Assembly: GCF_000485595.1 (NCBI RefSeq)
Contig: NW_014577608.1
Span: 105,858-138,335, forward strand
Direction: 5' to 3'
Source: Priapulus caudatus
Taxonomy: Eukaryota > Priapulida > Priapulimorpha > Priapulimorphida > Priapulidae
DNA: 32,478 nt
Shown here in pieces: positions 24,201 through 30,560 of the stretch (within the stretch, counting starts at the first letter, position 1; every line of letters begins with the position of its first letter). The position numbers and the translations under genes are program-made. Under the pieces are notes generated by a model. It made no database searches, was not told the origin of the DNA, and worked only from the letters and a program-made list of their open reading frames with translations.

Positions 24201-27200
24201 GACGTCATCATCTCAGTAAACATGGCAGTGGGAGCTGGTCGCGGCGCCTGTACGTATCACTCATATAACATGCAATGGGTAGCTGTCTACAGCGCCGGAA
24301 GTCATCTCTCTAACAGAGCAGTGGGTAGCTGTCTACTAGCGCTGACGGTCATTCACCTCTTAACATGGCAGTGGGTAGCTGTCTACAGCCCTTACGTCAA
24401 TCACCTCATTAACATGGCAGGTGTCGGTCACTGTCTACAGCCTGGACTCATCACCTCATAAATCATGGCAGATGGGTAAGCTGGTCGACGGCGCCATGAC
24501 GTGATCAAGTCCATTAACATGCAGGGGGTAGCTGCTCTACGCCTGACGTCATCATCTCTTAACATGGCAGTTGGGTTAATCTGTCTACAGCCTGTAGTCA
24601 TCATCTCATTAACTTGGCAGTGGTAGCTGTCGACCAGCGCCTGACTCAGCCATCTCATTAACATGCAGGACAGCTACCCACTGCCATGTTAATGAGATGA
24701 TGACGTCAGGGCTGTAGACAGCTACCCACTGCCATGTTAATGAGATGATGACGTCAGGGCTGTAGACAGCTACCCACTGCCATGTTAATGAGATGATGAC
24801 GTCAGGGCTGTCGACAGCTACCCACTGCCATGTTAATGAGATGATGACGTCAGGGATGTAGACAGCTACCCACTGCCATGTTAATGAGATGATGACGTCA
24901 GGGCTGTAGACAGCTACCCACTGCCATGTTAATGAGGTGATGACGTCAGGGCTGTAGACAGCTACCCACTGCCATGTTAATGAGATGATGACGTCAGGGC
25001 TGTCGACAGCTACCCACTGCCATGTTGATGAGGTGATGACGTCAGGGCTGTCGACAGCTACCCACTGCCATGTTAATGAGATGATGACGTTCGTTACATA
25101 GATAATGTATGATATAATAAGTTCATCGGCATATCATGCTCTTCTCAACAACATAACAGTGTTCTAAGAACGCTATAAAAGTTACAGCACTCACAAAACA
25201 GTAGAAGCATCATCGACACTAATAAACAAATGTAAACATCAACATATAAATAAAATAATACAGCCCTGCATGTGCCTAACCCTAACAGAAGTAGAGAACA
25301 GACAGCCTTAACCAAACCATTGCAATAGTGACACCTAAGTGACAGTCGCTCTCACACTGTCATCACGCTGCAGCATAGCAGACAGGTGGGTGAGGTGTAC
25401 CTTTAATGATCTTGCGTAGGTAAGGGTCAAGGTTGATGGCAAACAGGTGGTTGAGGTGTACCTTTAATGATCTTGCGTAGGTAATGGTCAGGTGATGGCA
25501 AACAGGTGGTTGAGGTGTACCTTTAATGATCTTGCGTAGGTAATGGTCAAGGTTGATGGCAAACAGGTGGGTGAGGTGTACCTTTAATGGATCTTGCAAG
25601 GTAAGGTCAAGGTTGATGGCAAACAGGTGTTGAGGTGTACGCTTTAATGATCTTGCGTAGGTAAGGGTCAAGGTTGATGCAAACAGGTGGTTGAGGGTGT
25701 ACCTTTAATGATCTTGCGTAGGTAAGGGTCTGAGGTTGATGGCAACAGGTGGGTGAGGTGGTACCTTTAATGATCTTGCATAGTAAGGGTCAAGGTTGAT
25801 GGCAAACAGGTGGCTTGAGGTGTACCTTTTATGATCTGGCGTAGGTAAGGGTCTAGGTTGATGGGCAAACAGGTGGTTGAGGTGTACCTTAAATGATCTT
25901 GCGTAGGTAAGGGTCAAGGTTGATGGCAACCAGGTGGTGAGCGTGTAGCTTTAATGATCTTGCGTAGGTAAGGGTCAAGGTTGATGGCAAACAGGTGGTT
26001 GAGGTGTACCTTTAATGATCTTGCGTAGGTAAGGGTCAAGGTTGATGGCAAACAGGTGGTTGAGGTGTACCTTTAATGATCTTGCGTAGGTAAGGGTCTA
26101 GGTTGATGGCAAACAGGTGGTTGAGGTATACCTTTAATGATCTTGCGTAGGTAAGGGTCAAGGTTGATGGCAAACAGAAGGAAGAGTCGCATGTCTGCGA
26201 CGGTGAGCTTGACGCTGACGCTGCCGCTGCTCAGAAACACGTCAAACTTGCGCGGGTTGCGGTCGATCTCCAGCAGTGGCTCCACCTCCTTCATCGTCGG
26301 AATGTCGTCCTTGATCCTGCGACGACAAGCGAGCATCCTCATGACATCGTGCAATAAAACCATGCCGTCAATCGAGTCGTGTCGCTAAGCTTACCTTTAC
26401 AGCCGAGTCTGTATACCACAGTCAAGAGAAACCCGATTGTCCTTTATAGACAGATGTCCTTTATAGACAGGGTGTCTTTATAGACAGGTGTCCTTTAATA
26501 CGACAGAAGTCCTTTATAGAGCAGGTGCCCTTTATAGACAGGTGTCGCTTTATAGACAGGTGGCCCTTTATAGACAGGTGTCCTTTATAGACAGGTGTCC
26601 TTTATAGACAGGTGTCCTTTATAGACAGGTGCCCTTTATAGACAGATGCCCTTTATAGACAGGTGTCCTTTATAGACAGGTGTCCTTTATAGACAGGTGT
26701 CCTTTATAGACAGGTGACCTTTATAGACAGGTGTCCTTTATAGACAGGTGTGCCTTTATAGACAGGTGTCCTTTGATAGTCATGCAGGTGTCCTTTATAG
26801 ACAGTGTGTCGCTTTTATAGACAGGTGTCCTTTATAGACAGCTGTCCTTTATAGACAGCTGTCCTTTATAGACAGGTGTCTTTATAGACAGGTGTCCTTA
26901 TAGACAGTGTCCTTTATAGACAGGTGTCCTTTATAGCCAGGTGTCCTTATAGACAGGTGTCCTTTATAGACAGGTGTCCTTTATAGACAGCTGTCCTTTA
27001 GACAGTGCCATTATGACAAGGTGGTCCTTTATAGACAGGTGTCCTTTATAGACAGGTGTCGCTTTATAGACAGGTGTCCTTTTATAGCCAGGTGTCCCTT
27101 TATAGACAGGTGTCCTTTATAGACAGGTGTCCTTTATAGACAGGCTGTCCTTTAGACAGGTGTCCTTATAGACAGGTGTCCTTTATAGACAGGTGTCCTT

Positions 27201-30200
27201 TATAGACAGGTGTCCTTTATAGACAGGTGTCCTTTATAGACAGGTGTCCTTTATAGCCAGGTTTCCTTTATAGACAGATGTCTCTTTATAGACAGGTGTC
27301 CTTTATAGAACAGGTGTCCTTTATAGACAGGTGCCCTTTATAGCCAGGTGTCCGTTTATAGACAGGTGTCCTTTAGCCAGGTGTCTCTTTATAGCCAAGG
27401 TTTCCTTTATAGACCAGATGTCCTTTAATAGACAGGTGTCCTTTATAGACAGGTCGCCTTTATAGCAGGTGTCCTTTTATAGACAGTGTTAAGGCGAGGC
27501 TGTCCTTATAGACAGGTGTCCTTTGTATAGACAGTGTGTCCTTTATAGACAGGTGTCCTTTATAGACAGGTGCCCTTTATAGACAGGTGTCCTTTTTATA
27601 GAAGTAGTCTTAATGTATAATGAGTGCCACTCGTAGGAAAATCAGAAGCCTTCTCTATAGACAAGTGTTCGTTCTACATAGGTATCCACTTAATTTCACC
27701 TGTTCCACTTGTTATGCTACCTGTCATAGGTGACATTGCTATCTCGTTTATCCTACCTGTCATAGGTGACATTGCTATCTCGTTATCCTACCTGTCATAG
27801 ATGACCTTCAGTGGCAGGTTGTCTCCAAATTTGCGCTCTTCCTCTCAAAGAGAGGATTACGCCAGGATATTCTGTAGGGCCACTGTTCAGTGATGTAGAC
27901 CCCACGAGCCAGCTTCAGCCACTGGAACTCTATACTGAAGGCACGCAGCACCGACCTACACACAGAAATAGAGAGAGAAATCAAGAGATTTCTCCTGGAC
28001 ATACAGTTATCCTTCACGTGTAAAGCAGGCAACACTCGACTGTACATGAATGGGGTGAGAGGCATAGATCATCGTAGATAGACTGAGCACCTAGGTAATG
28101 TGGAGTAACTTTCATAAGAGAGTTGAGTCATTTATTCCTACCAAGAAACAGAAATACAAGCTCACAGACAGAAAGACGGATGTGAAGGATAGTGAAATAT
28201 TTGATGGAGCAAACAGACAAAAATACGGATGCAAGAACTGTCAGACAGAATGACAAACAGTCGGCCGGACGACGGACAGTGGGCAGTGTGAAACACATGC
28301 ACACGTACCCGTGATGTAGACTATGTTCATGAGGCGACGCATGTTTGCGTGGGTTGATGTCACTGAGTAGTCGTGGTTGCCGACAACCTTACTGATGTCG
28401 CCACGATGACATCGGTGTGTGAGACAGATTGCTGCTTCCGACGACGACGTCCAACGGCGAGCCGACGTCAACCCCCCTCCACCCGCGCCGCCGCCCCGGC
28501 AACACCCCGCCGGTTGAGGAATGGAACGATCCGGCCGTGTTCGAGCGCTGCTTGCATTTGTGCTTCTTCTTCGCCTTTGTGACGTCCTTCAGTGACGAAA
28601 AGGTGTCCGAGTGAGACGGTAGCCCTGCTAGAGACAGATGGTGAGACGGTGAGCCCCTGCTAGAGACAAGACGTGAGACACGGGAGGCTGAGGCCTGCTA
28701 GAGACAGACGTGAGACACGGGAGGCTGAGGCCTGCTAGAGACAGACGTGAGACACGGGAGGCCGAGTCCTGCTAGAGACAGATGTGAGACAAGAGTCCTG
28801 CTAGATGACCACGCCCTTTCAAATATTGCCCCCTATCGGTGGGTAGAACTAGACCAGTATGAACGTGTTATTAACGTGCCAATATATTTATGTTCCAACA
28901 CTTCGTTGCTATGGTTCGACTTTAGAACGTCCTATCGCGACAATGATTGGCTAGAACCACTTGTCAATCATGCCAGGTGAATAGTTAAGTTGGTGTAGCA
29001 TCACAAATAGAAGTTATAGGATATTACACTACATGGTTTGCTTAGGGAATGCAAGATACGCATCATATGGATGCATCTACGACGTATTTCTACTTAGCAG
29101 TTTCTAATCGTATTGCCTGGAATCCTTTTTTGTCGTCTCCAAAGCTTCGATGCAGTGACGGAGGCACTCCATTCTGTGCAACTTTAACCTGTAACACAGG
29201 CAGTCGCAGACGTTACCACGCGTTGCTGATGTAACACGAATATGTGTGAGTGTGTGAGAAGAACTCAACTGTATCGCCACAACAAGATCTAACGTACTAC
29301 ACATTCTACCATTCTTCCACCGGCTGAACCAAGGCAGGATAACTAAATCATCATCAGGGTGTGGCTGCTATGCGGAGGGAGCCACTGGTCGTGAGTGCGA
29401 GCGTGAGAGCCCACGACGGCCGTGACCCCTGGTTACCATGCTTACCTGCTGTGCGAGCGCGGGATTCTGCAGATAGAAGGGCAAGTGAACGAGATTCCTC
29501 AGGTAGTCCATGCCGGTGATGCTCGACTCGTGGAACGCGCTGTGAAGGTGTTGTTCCAACGCCTTGATCGTCACCTGAGGGTCGATCGTGAGAACAGTGA
29601 TGAACGGCGACTCCTTGTCCGTGAACAACAGCAGCACCGTGTCGAGAACCTGAGAACAACAAACATGTGTGCGTGAACAGCAGCACTGTATCGAGAACCT
29701 AGGAACAAGGAACATGTGTGTCCGTGAACAACAGCAGCACCGTGTCAAGAACCTAGAAACAAAAAACATGTGTGTGCATGAACAACAACAACACCGTATC
29801 GAGAACCTAGGAACAACAAACATGTGTGCGTGAAGAACAGCAGCACTGTATCGAGAACCTAGGAACAAGGAACATGTGTGTCCGTGAACAACAGCAGCAC
29901 CGTGTCAAGAACCTAGAATCAAAGAACATGTGTGTGCATGAACAACAACAACACGTATCGAGAACCTAGGAACAACAAACATGTGTGCGTGAAGAACAGC
30001 ACCGTGTCAAGAACCTAGGAACAAGGAACATGTGTGTCCGTGAACAACAGCAGCACCGTGTCAAGAACCTAGAAACAAGGAACAGAAATGTCTATGAACA
30101 ACGAATGAAACAGTGTTCCTAACAACAGCGGCATCAGCACGAGAACACACAAACGAGGAACATAACAGACTGTATGTGAACAACCACAGTGCTAGGCCGA

Positions 30201-30417
30201 AAACCTAATAACAAGGTTAGCCACGAACGTAGCGTGCGTAAGAGAGAGGAGGAGGAGGGGAGCTCCTCTGTTCGTACCTGTATGACCTTCTCCTGCTCAC
30301 AGCTGTCGAGGCCGTCTACGATGACAACGAGGCGGGTGTCTGTGTTCGTGAACGCATCGATGCACTTCACCAGCTTGTTCATGTGAGCAACCTCTAGCTT
30401 CAGACTCTGAATGAAGC
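4075..30417 (-). CDS. KIDINS220: KIDINS220/ARMS (kinase D-interacting substrate of 220 kDa), 3' part, 13 exons
   Basis: This is a multipass scaffold protein that links receptors to Rap1/ERK, Trio and PDZ partners in neurons and other cells. Exons in transcript order: 30417-30278, 29649-29446, 28624-28309 (frameshifted copy), 27955-27792 (frameshifted copy), 26316-26132, 10087-9915, 8671-8558, 7942-7808, 7459-7321, 6653-6522, 6150-5981, 5790-5581, 5097-4075. Apart from the two damaged exons, every boundary has GT/AG and all phases join. Domains in order: KAP NTPase Walker B ([18 protein letters not shown]), the [11 protein letters not shown] strand, [58 protein letters not shown], a Pro-rich linker, a SAM-like domain ([19 protein letters not shown], then [10 protein letters not shown]), acidic Ser-rich regions, and the C-terminus GSVV. 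About 1,035 residues are covered. Ankyrin repeats, membrane segments and Walker A lie beyond the window. Assignment rests on motif-by-motif agreement with the family. Confidence 0.9.
4378..4552 (-). repeat. 33-bp in-frame coding minisatellite ([11 protein letters not shown])
   Basis: About five copies of a 33-bp unit lie inside the terminal exon and encode [11 protein letters not shown] with small changes (TAA for TTA, LLY for LSY). The length is a multiple of three, so copy-number changes keep frame. Ser, Thr and Tyr are spaced regularly, giving repeated possible phosphosites (inference). Confidence 0.9.
5098..5580 (-). other. Last intron with GA microsatellites and a 34-bp direct repeat
   Basis: The intron runs from donor GTAAGT at 5580 to the acceptor at 5098. 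It contains two GATGGCGGCGTGAGAGAGAGA-like units near 5125-5165 and a pure (AG)n run at 5232-5291. A 34-bp direct repeat starting CCAACGAGAATTGACC occurs at about 5387-5420 and 5460-5493. An open frame crosses this intron on the minus strand only because (CTCTCT)n encodes Leu-Ser runs. Confidence 0.8.
5581..5790 (-). CDS. KIDINS220: KIDINS220 exon (acidic, [11 protein letters not shown])
   Basis: This 210-bp, phase 0/0 exon of 70 codons begins [14 protein letters not shown] and ends [11 protein letters not shown]. The acceptor is CACCAG and the donor is GTAAGT. The sequence is rich in Ser and Asp with a short Asp run, like the C-terminal cytoplasmic part of the family, which is poorly conserved at the residue level. 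Confidence 0.85.
5981..6150 (-). CDS. KIDINS220: KIDINS220 exon ([20 protein letters not shown])
   Basis: This 170-bp exon is entered in phase 1 and left in phase 0. The acceptor is CTATTGCAG and the donor is GTACCC. It encodes (E)[19 protein letters not shown], then a Cys/Asp-rich acidic stretch ([15 protein letters not shown]), and ends NDSMLRQ. The codon count fits both neighbours exactly. Confidence 0.85.
6203..6347. repeat. CA/CGCA/CATA microsatellite
   Basis: This lies in the intron between the KIDINS220 exons at 6653-6522 and 6150-5981. It consists of (CA)n, (CGCA)n and ACATACAC units. The frames through it are artefacts of the repeat. Confidence 0.9.
6472..6513. repeat. (GAC)n trinucleotide repeat beside a splice donor
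   Basis: About 14 GAC/GAT units. On the gene's strand this is a (GTC)n tract starting 8-9 bases after the donor GTAGGT of the exon ending at 6522. A longer open frame reads through the donor into a Val run, which I take to be intronic. Confidence 0.85.
6522..6653 (-). CDS. KIDINS220: KIDINS220 exon ([20 protein letters not shown])
   Basis: A 132-bp exon, phase 1 in and phase 1 out. The acceptor is TGTGTGGCAG and the donor is GTAGGT, preceded by a G-run that leaves a one- or two-base choice; the phase to the next exon fixes it at 6522. It encodes a Pro-rich segment with PxxP-like spacing, ending TKPEQPG. Confidence 0.82.
6654..7320 (-). other. KIDINS220 intron with CA microsatellite and 21-bp minisatellite
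   Basis: It contains a CA/CGCA tract at 6692-6744 and an AT-balanced unique part at 6840-7130. At 7132-7290 there is a 21-bp array of about 7 units (GTGAGGCTAGGTTATGTTAAC). Each unit has an AGGTTA half-site-like hexamer and GTTAAC. No coding signal was seen. Confidence 0.8.
7321..7459 (-). CDS. KIDINS220: KIDINS220 exon (second half of SAM-like domain)
   Basis: A 139-bp exon, phase 0 in and phase 1 out. The acceptor is AACTGAAG and the donor is GTGTGC. It encodes [20 protein letters not shown], then [20 protein letters not shown]. The blocks DELKK, MNFGDW and the Phe-Arg pair are hallmarks of the C-terminal SAM-like region of KIDINS220, and this is one of the clearest family matches in the window. 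Confidence 0.93.
7665..7797. repeat. G-rich minisatellite, about 43-bp unit x3
   Basis: Three units of 42-44 bp with GAGACAGGGGGAGGGGAGGG and CACCACGGTGTG. The array begins about 10 bp inside the intron after the donor of the exon ending at 7808. The runs of G (C on the gene strand) have G-quadruplex potential. Confidence 0.85.
7808..7942 (-). CDS. KIDINS220: KIDINS220 exon (first half of SAM-like domain)
   Basis: A 135-bp exon, phase 0/0, 45 codons. The acceptor is GCTGCAG and the donor is GTAAGC. It encodes [20 protein letters not shown], then [20 protein letters not shown] and NVNGQ. The order Met-x-Val-x-x-Val-Cys followed by Asn-x-Asn-Gly agrees with the start of the SAM-like domain of the family. 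Confidence 0.92.
7943..8557 (-). other. KIDINS220 intron with diverged repeat containing X-box palindromes
   Basis: Between about 7960 and 8190 a loosely repeated segment carries CAATxGTTACCATAGCAAC-like stretches. Beyond it, 8200-8520 is AT-rich unique sequence with nothing recognisable. Confidence 0.6.
8122..8135. promoter_or_regulatory. RFX X-box-like palindrome GTTACCATAGCAAC
   Basis: A 14-bp imperfect palindrome matching the X-box bound by RFX factors (GTNRCC N0-3 RGYAAC). Related sites are GCAACCATAGCAAT at 8069-8082 and GTTACCATAGTAAC at 9604-9617. Function is unproven. Confidence 0.4.
8558..8671 (-). CDS. KIDINS220: KIDINS220 exon (Pro-rich linker)
   Basis: A 114-bp exon, phase 0/0, 38 codons. 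The acceptor is GTTATAG and the donor is GTAACG. It encodes [20 protein letters not shown], then [18 protein letters not shown]. It sits between the NTPase region and the SAM-like domain, where the vertebrate protein has a Pro/Tyr-rich linker. Confidence 0.83.
8672..9914 (-). other. KIDINS220 intron with long CA microsatellite
   Basis: A (CA)n/(CGCA) tract occupies 9149-9280. An X-box-like palindrome GTTACCATAGTAAC is at 9604-9617. The rest is AT-rich unique sequence with no coding signal that I can support. Confidence 0.7.
9604..9617. promoter_or_regulatory. RFX X-box-like palindrome GTTACCATAGTAAC
   Basis: A perfect 14-bp palindrome (it equals its own reverse complement) that fits the X-box pattern. 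It lies in the intron downstream of the exon ending at 9915. Confidence 0.4.
9915..10087 (-). CDS. KIDINS220: KIDINS220 exon after the NTPase domain
   Basis: A 173-bp exon. Its first two bases AG complete the Glu codon begun by the G at 26132, then 57 codons follow to CAG, with donor GTAGTC. The acceptor is TGTGTGTAG. It encodes (E)[19 protein letters not shown], then [20 protein letters not shown]. The Tyr-Pro-Pro and Pro-rich content match the position just after the LDPKLREII block of the family. The preceding intron of about 16 kb holds the 48-bp satellite. Confidence 0.82.
10118..10201 (-). repeat. 48-bp CRE satellite, left clean arm
   Basis: About 1.7 units in the orientation TGACGTCAGGGCTGT then AGACAGCTACCCACTGCC. 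There are few errors. It switches to the opposite orientation near 10201 (after CTACCCACTG). It begins just upstream (on the gene strand) of the acceptor at 10088. Confidence 0.85.
10202..24666 (+). repeat. 48-bp CRE satellite, main array (about 300 units, noisy, inverted)
   Basis: About 14.5 kb of one unit: ACATGGCAGTGGGTAGCTGT, CTACAGCCCTGACGTCATCA, TCTCATTA (48 bp). Most units carry one to several single-base insertions, deletions or doubled bases, spread evenly, so the true units are probably cleaner than the text. Three subtypes recur at the middle: GTCTACAGCCC, GTCGACGGCCC and GACTGCAGCCC. The consensus carries TGACGTCA, a full palindromic cAMP-response element. Short frames across the array encode repeats of the satellite only. 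The whole array is intronic to KIDINS220. Confidence 0.95.
12958..12982. other. Assembly gap of 25 N
   Basis: Twenty-five consecutive N inside the satellite. It is a placeholder, so the array length on either side is not reliable. Confidence 0.98.
24667..25089 (-). repeat. 48-bp CRE satellite, right clean arm (8.8 units)
   Basis: Nearly identical 48-bp units in the reverse orientation relative to the main array, with no indels that I can see. They differ only at a few positions (GTAGAC or GTCGAC; GAGATGATG or GAGGTGATG). This arm gives the reliable unit length and consensus. It ends at TGATGACGTTCG near 25090, where unique sequence begins. Confidence 0.95.
25090..25382 (-). other. Unique intronic sequence between two arrays
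   Basis: AT-rich, clean sequence of about 290 bp with two CCTAAC units near 25277. No exon seen. Confidence 0.6.
25383..26178 (-). repeat. 61-bp array duplicating an exon end and its splice donor (about 13 units)
   Basis: On the gene strand each unit reads TTTGCCATCAACCTTGACCC, then TTACCTACGCAAGATCATTA, then AAGGTACACCTCAACCACCTG. That is the last codons of the exon ([13 protein letters not shown]) plus the donor GTACAC and about 20 bp of intron. The authentic unit is the one joined to the rest of the exon (26132-26178) and uses GTATAC. The other copies lie downstream in the intron. Reading on through the first donor meets a stop within the next unit or two. Several units carry single-base indels. 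Confidence 0.93.
26132..26316 (-). CDS. KIDINS220: KIDINS220 exon (EVEPLLEID ... [12 protein letters not shown])
   Basis: A 185-bp exon (1 + 61 codons + 1). The acceptor is CGTCGCAG and the donor is GTATAC. It encodes (R)[19 protein letters not shown], then [20 protein letters not shown] and [20 protein letters not shown]. The blocks [16 protein letters not shown] and NLDPxLRxII are strongly conserved at the end of the KAP NTPase region of KIDINS220. The last 46 bp of the exon are the seed of the 61-bp array. Confidence 0.94.
26317..26438 (-). other. Short unique intron segment before the acceptor
   Basis: Unique sequence between the 17-bp array and the acceptor at 26317. No other signal seen. 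Confidence 0.5.
26439..27601 (-). repeat. 17-bp minisatellite (about 68 units)
   Basis: The unit CCTTTATAGACAGGTGT (gene strand ACACCTGTCTATAAAGG) occurs about 68 times, with subtypes GCCC for TCCT and GCCAGG for GACAGG. The gene strand shows TATAAA in almost every unit. Scattered indels suggest long-read sequence. It fills most of the intron between the exons at 27792 and 26316. Confidence 0.95.
27720..27795 (-). repeat. 35-bp array duplicating a splice donor, copy A
   Basis: On the gene strand the exon end CTATGACAG plus donor GTAGGATAACGAGATAGC is followed by two further copies of CTATGACAGGTAGSATAA at about 35-bp spacing. The exonic GGTCAT/AATGTCAC part is included. The same array is in copy B (30783-30863). 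Confidence 0.85.
27792..27955 (-). CDS. KIDINS220: KIDINS220 exon [19 protein letters not shown], frameshifted copy A
   Basis: The acceptor is GTGTAG and the donor is GTAGGA. Length is 164 bp against 166 in copy B, with several single-base indels. The recognisable peptide is [15 protein letters not shown], then [13 protein letters not shown], after which the frame breaks. This copy occupies the correct place in gene order. I read the breaks as sequencing error, because copy B has the intact frame, but a decayed duplicate is not excluded. Confidence 0.75.
27956..28308 (-). other. KIDINS220 intron, copy A
   Basis: Unique intronic sequence, duplicated at 31025-31374. No RNA or regulatory signal was recognised. 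Confidence 0.6.
28309..28624 (-). CDS. KIDINS220: KIDINS220 exon [17 protein letters not shown], frameshifted copy A
   Basis: The acceptor is TCTAGCAG and the donor is GTACGT. Length is 316 bp against 319 in copy B. At least five single-base indels break the frame, for example GTTTGCG for GTTGCG and GAGTAG for GAAGTAG. The intact peptide is described under copy B. The [13 protein letters not shown] block matches the family TMRRLLNIVSVTG. Confidence 0.75.
28600..28800 (-). repeat. 30/37-bp array duplicating a splice acceptor, copy A
   Basis: On the gene strand, units of 30-37 bp each contain TGTCTCTAGCAG followed by G, the same acceptor used by the exon starting at 28624. At least five such acceptors lie in tandem upstream. 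The units next to the exon also repeat its first coding bases (GGCTCACCGTCTCAC). Confidence 0.85.
28801..29445 (-). other. KIDINS220 intron, unique part
   Basis: Clean unique sequence, partly duplicated (noisily) at 31840-32478. No exon or known element was recognised. Confidence 0.6.
29446..29649 (-). CDS. KIDINS220: KIDINS220 exon (NTPase core after Walker B)
   Basis: A 204-bp exon, phase 0/0, 68 codons. The acceptor is TTCTCAG and the donor is GTAAGC. It encodes [20 protein letters not shown], then [20 protein letters not shown], and [20 protein letters not shown] followed by QNPALAQQ. These follow the family order: LDTV, PFI with a DP pair, Ala-rich helix, GxDYxRNxVHLP. This is an unambiguous KAP NTPase/KIDINS220 block. 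Confidence 0.96.
29643..30085 (-). repeat. ~52-bp array duplicating a splice acceptor (about 8 extra copies)
   Basis: On the gene strand each unit holds CATGTTTGTTGTTCCTAG, then GTTCTCGATACAGTGCTGCT and GTTCACG. That is the acceptor and the first codons of the exon beginning at 29649 (VLDTVLL). Units are 49-56 bp. Junction copies start near 29644 (authentic), 29693, 29747, 29801, 29853, 29907, 29960, 30009 and 30063. By my count none of the eight extra ones is a multiple of 3 from the authentic site. The sequence here looks clean. Confidence 0.92.
30086..30277 (-). other. Short intronic stretch with degenerate repeat tail
   Basis: It holds decayed versions of the preceding unit (GAACAAC, GAACATA) and then unique sequence up to the donor GTACGA at 30277. 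Confidence 0.5.
30278..30417 (-). CDS. KIDINS220: KIDINS220 exon with Walker B
   Basis: A 140-bp exon (2 + 46 codons). The acceptor is TGTTTGCAG and the donor is GTACGA. It encodes [20 protein letters not shown], then [20 protein letters not shown] and [18 protein letters not shown] is the Walker B strand and following loop typical of KIDINS220. It joins in phase 0 to VLDTV at 29649. It is the most 5' exon of the gene here that is in the right order. Confidence 0.96.
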
Positions 30418-30453
30418 CTGCAAACAGAGAACGTGCCGTGAGATGCTTTATCT

Positions 30454-30560
30454 GCCATGTTAGGCTGCGACTTCCTCCTTATGCTCGCCATGTTAGGCTG
30501 CGACTTCCCCCTTAATGCTCGCCATGTTAGGCTGCGACTTCCCCCTTAATGCTCGCCATT
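30454..30560. repeat. 34-bp minisatellite, about 3 units
   Basis: The unit GCCATGTTAGGCTGCGACTT followed by CCCCCTTAATGCTC occurs three times plus a short remnant, beginning about 36 bp upstream (gene strand) of the acceptor at 30418. It does not contain the splice site. Confidence 0.9.

Larger units (their letters stand above)
27616..29365. repeat. Segmental duplicate, copy A
   Basis: About 1.75 kb that recurs in direct orientation at 30686-32478, starting TATAATGAGTGCCACTCGTA in both. The copies differ mainly by one-base indels. Copy A is in the correct gene order for KIDINS220 but both its exons are frame-broken. Confidence 0.92.

Noticed and set aside
10118-24664. Short open frames across the 48-bp satellite
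   Set aside because: They encode only the satellite in different frames, shift with every indel, and have no start context.
10202-25089. CRISPR-like repeat array
   Set aside because: The 48-bp units are head to tail with no spacers, and the context is a eukaryotic intron.
25270-25286. CCTAACCCTAAC as an interstitial telomere
   Set aside because: Only two units, too short to separate from chance.
28747-29234. Small plus-strand frames at 28747-28980 and 29049-29234, repeated near 31814-32285, as a gene on the opposite strand
   Set aside because: They have no family features, are not preserved between copies A and B, and lie in introns.
29368-29868. Long minus-strand open frame extending the exon at 29649 through the ~52-bp array
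   Set aside because: The frame is open by chance through the repeats. The acceptor TTCTCAG at 29650 and the phase 0 join to the Walker B exon fit the family, and the extension is Cys-rich repeat translation.
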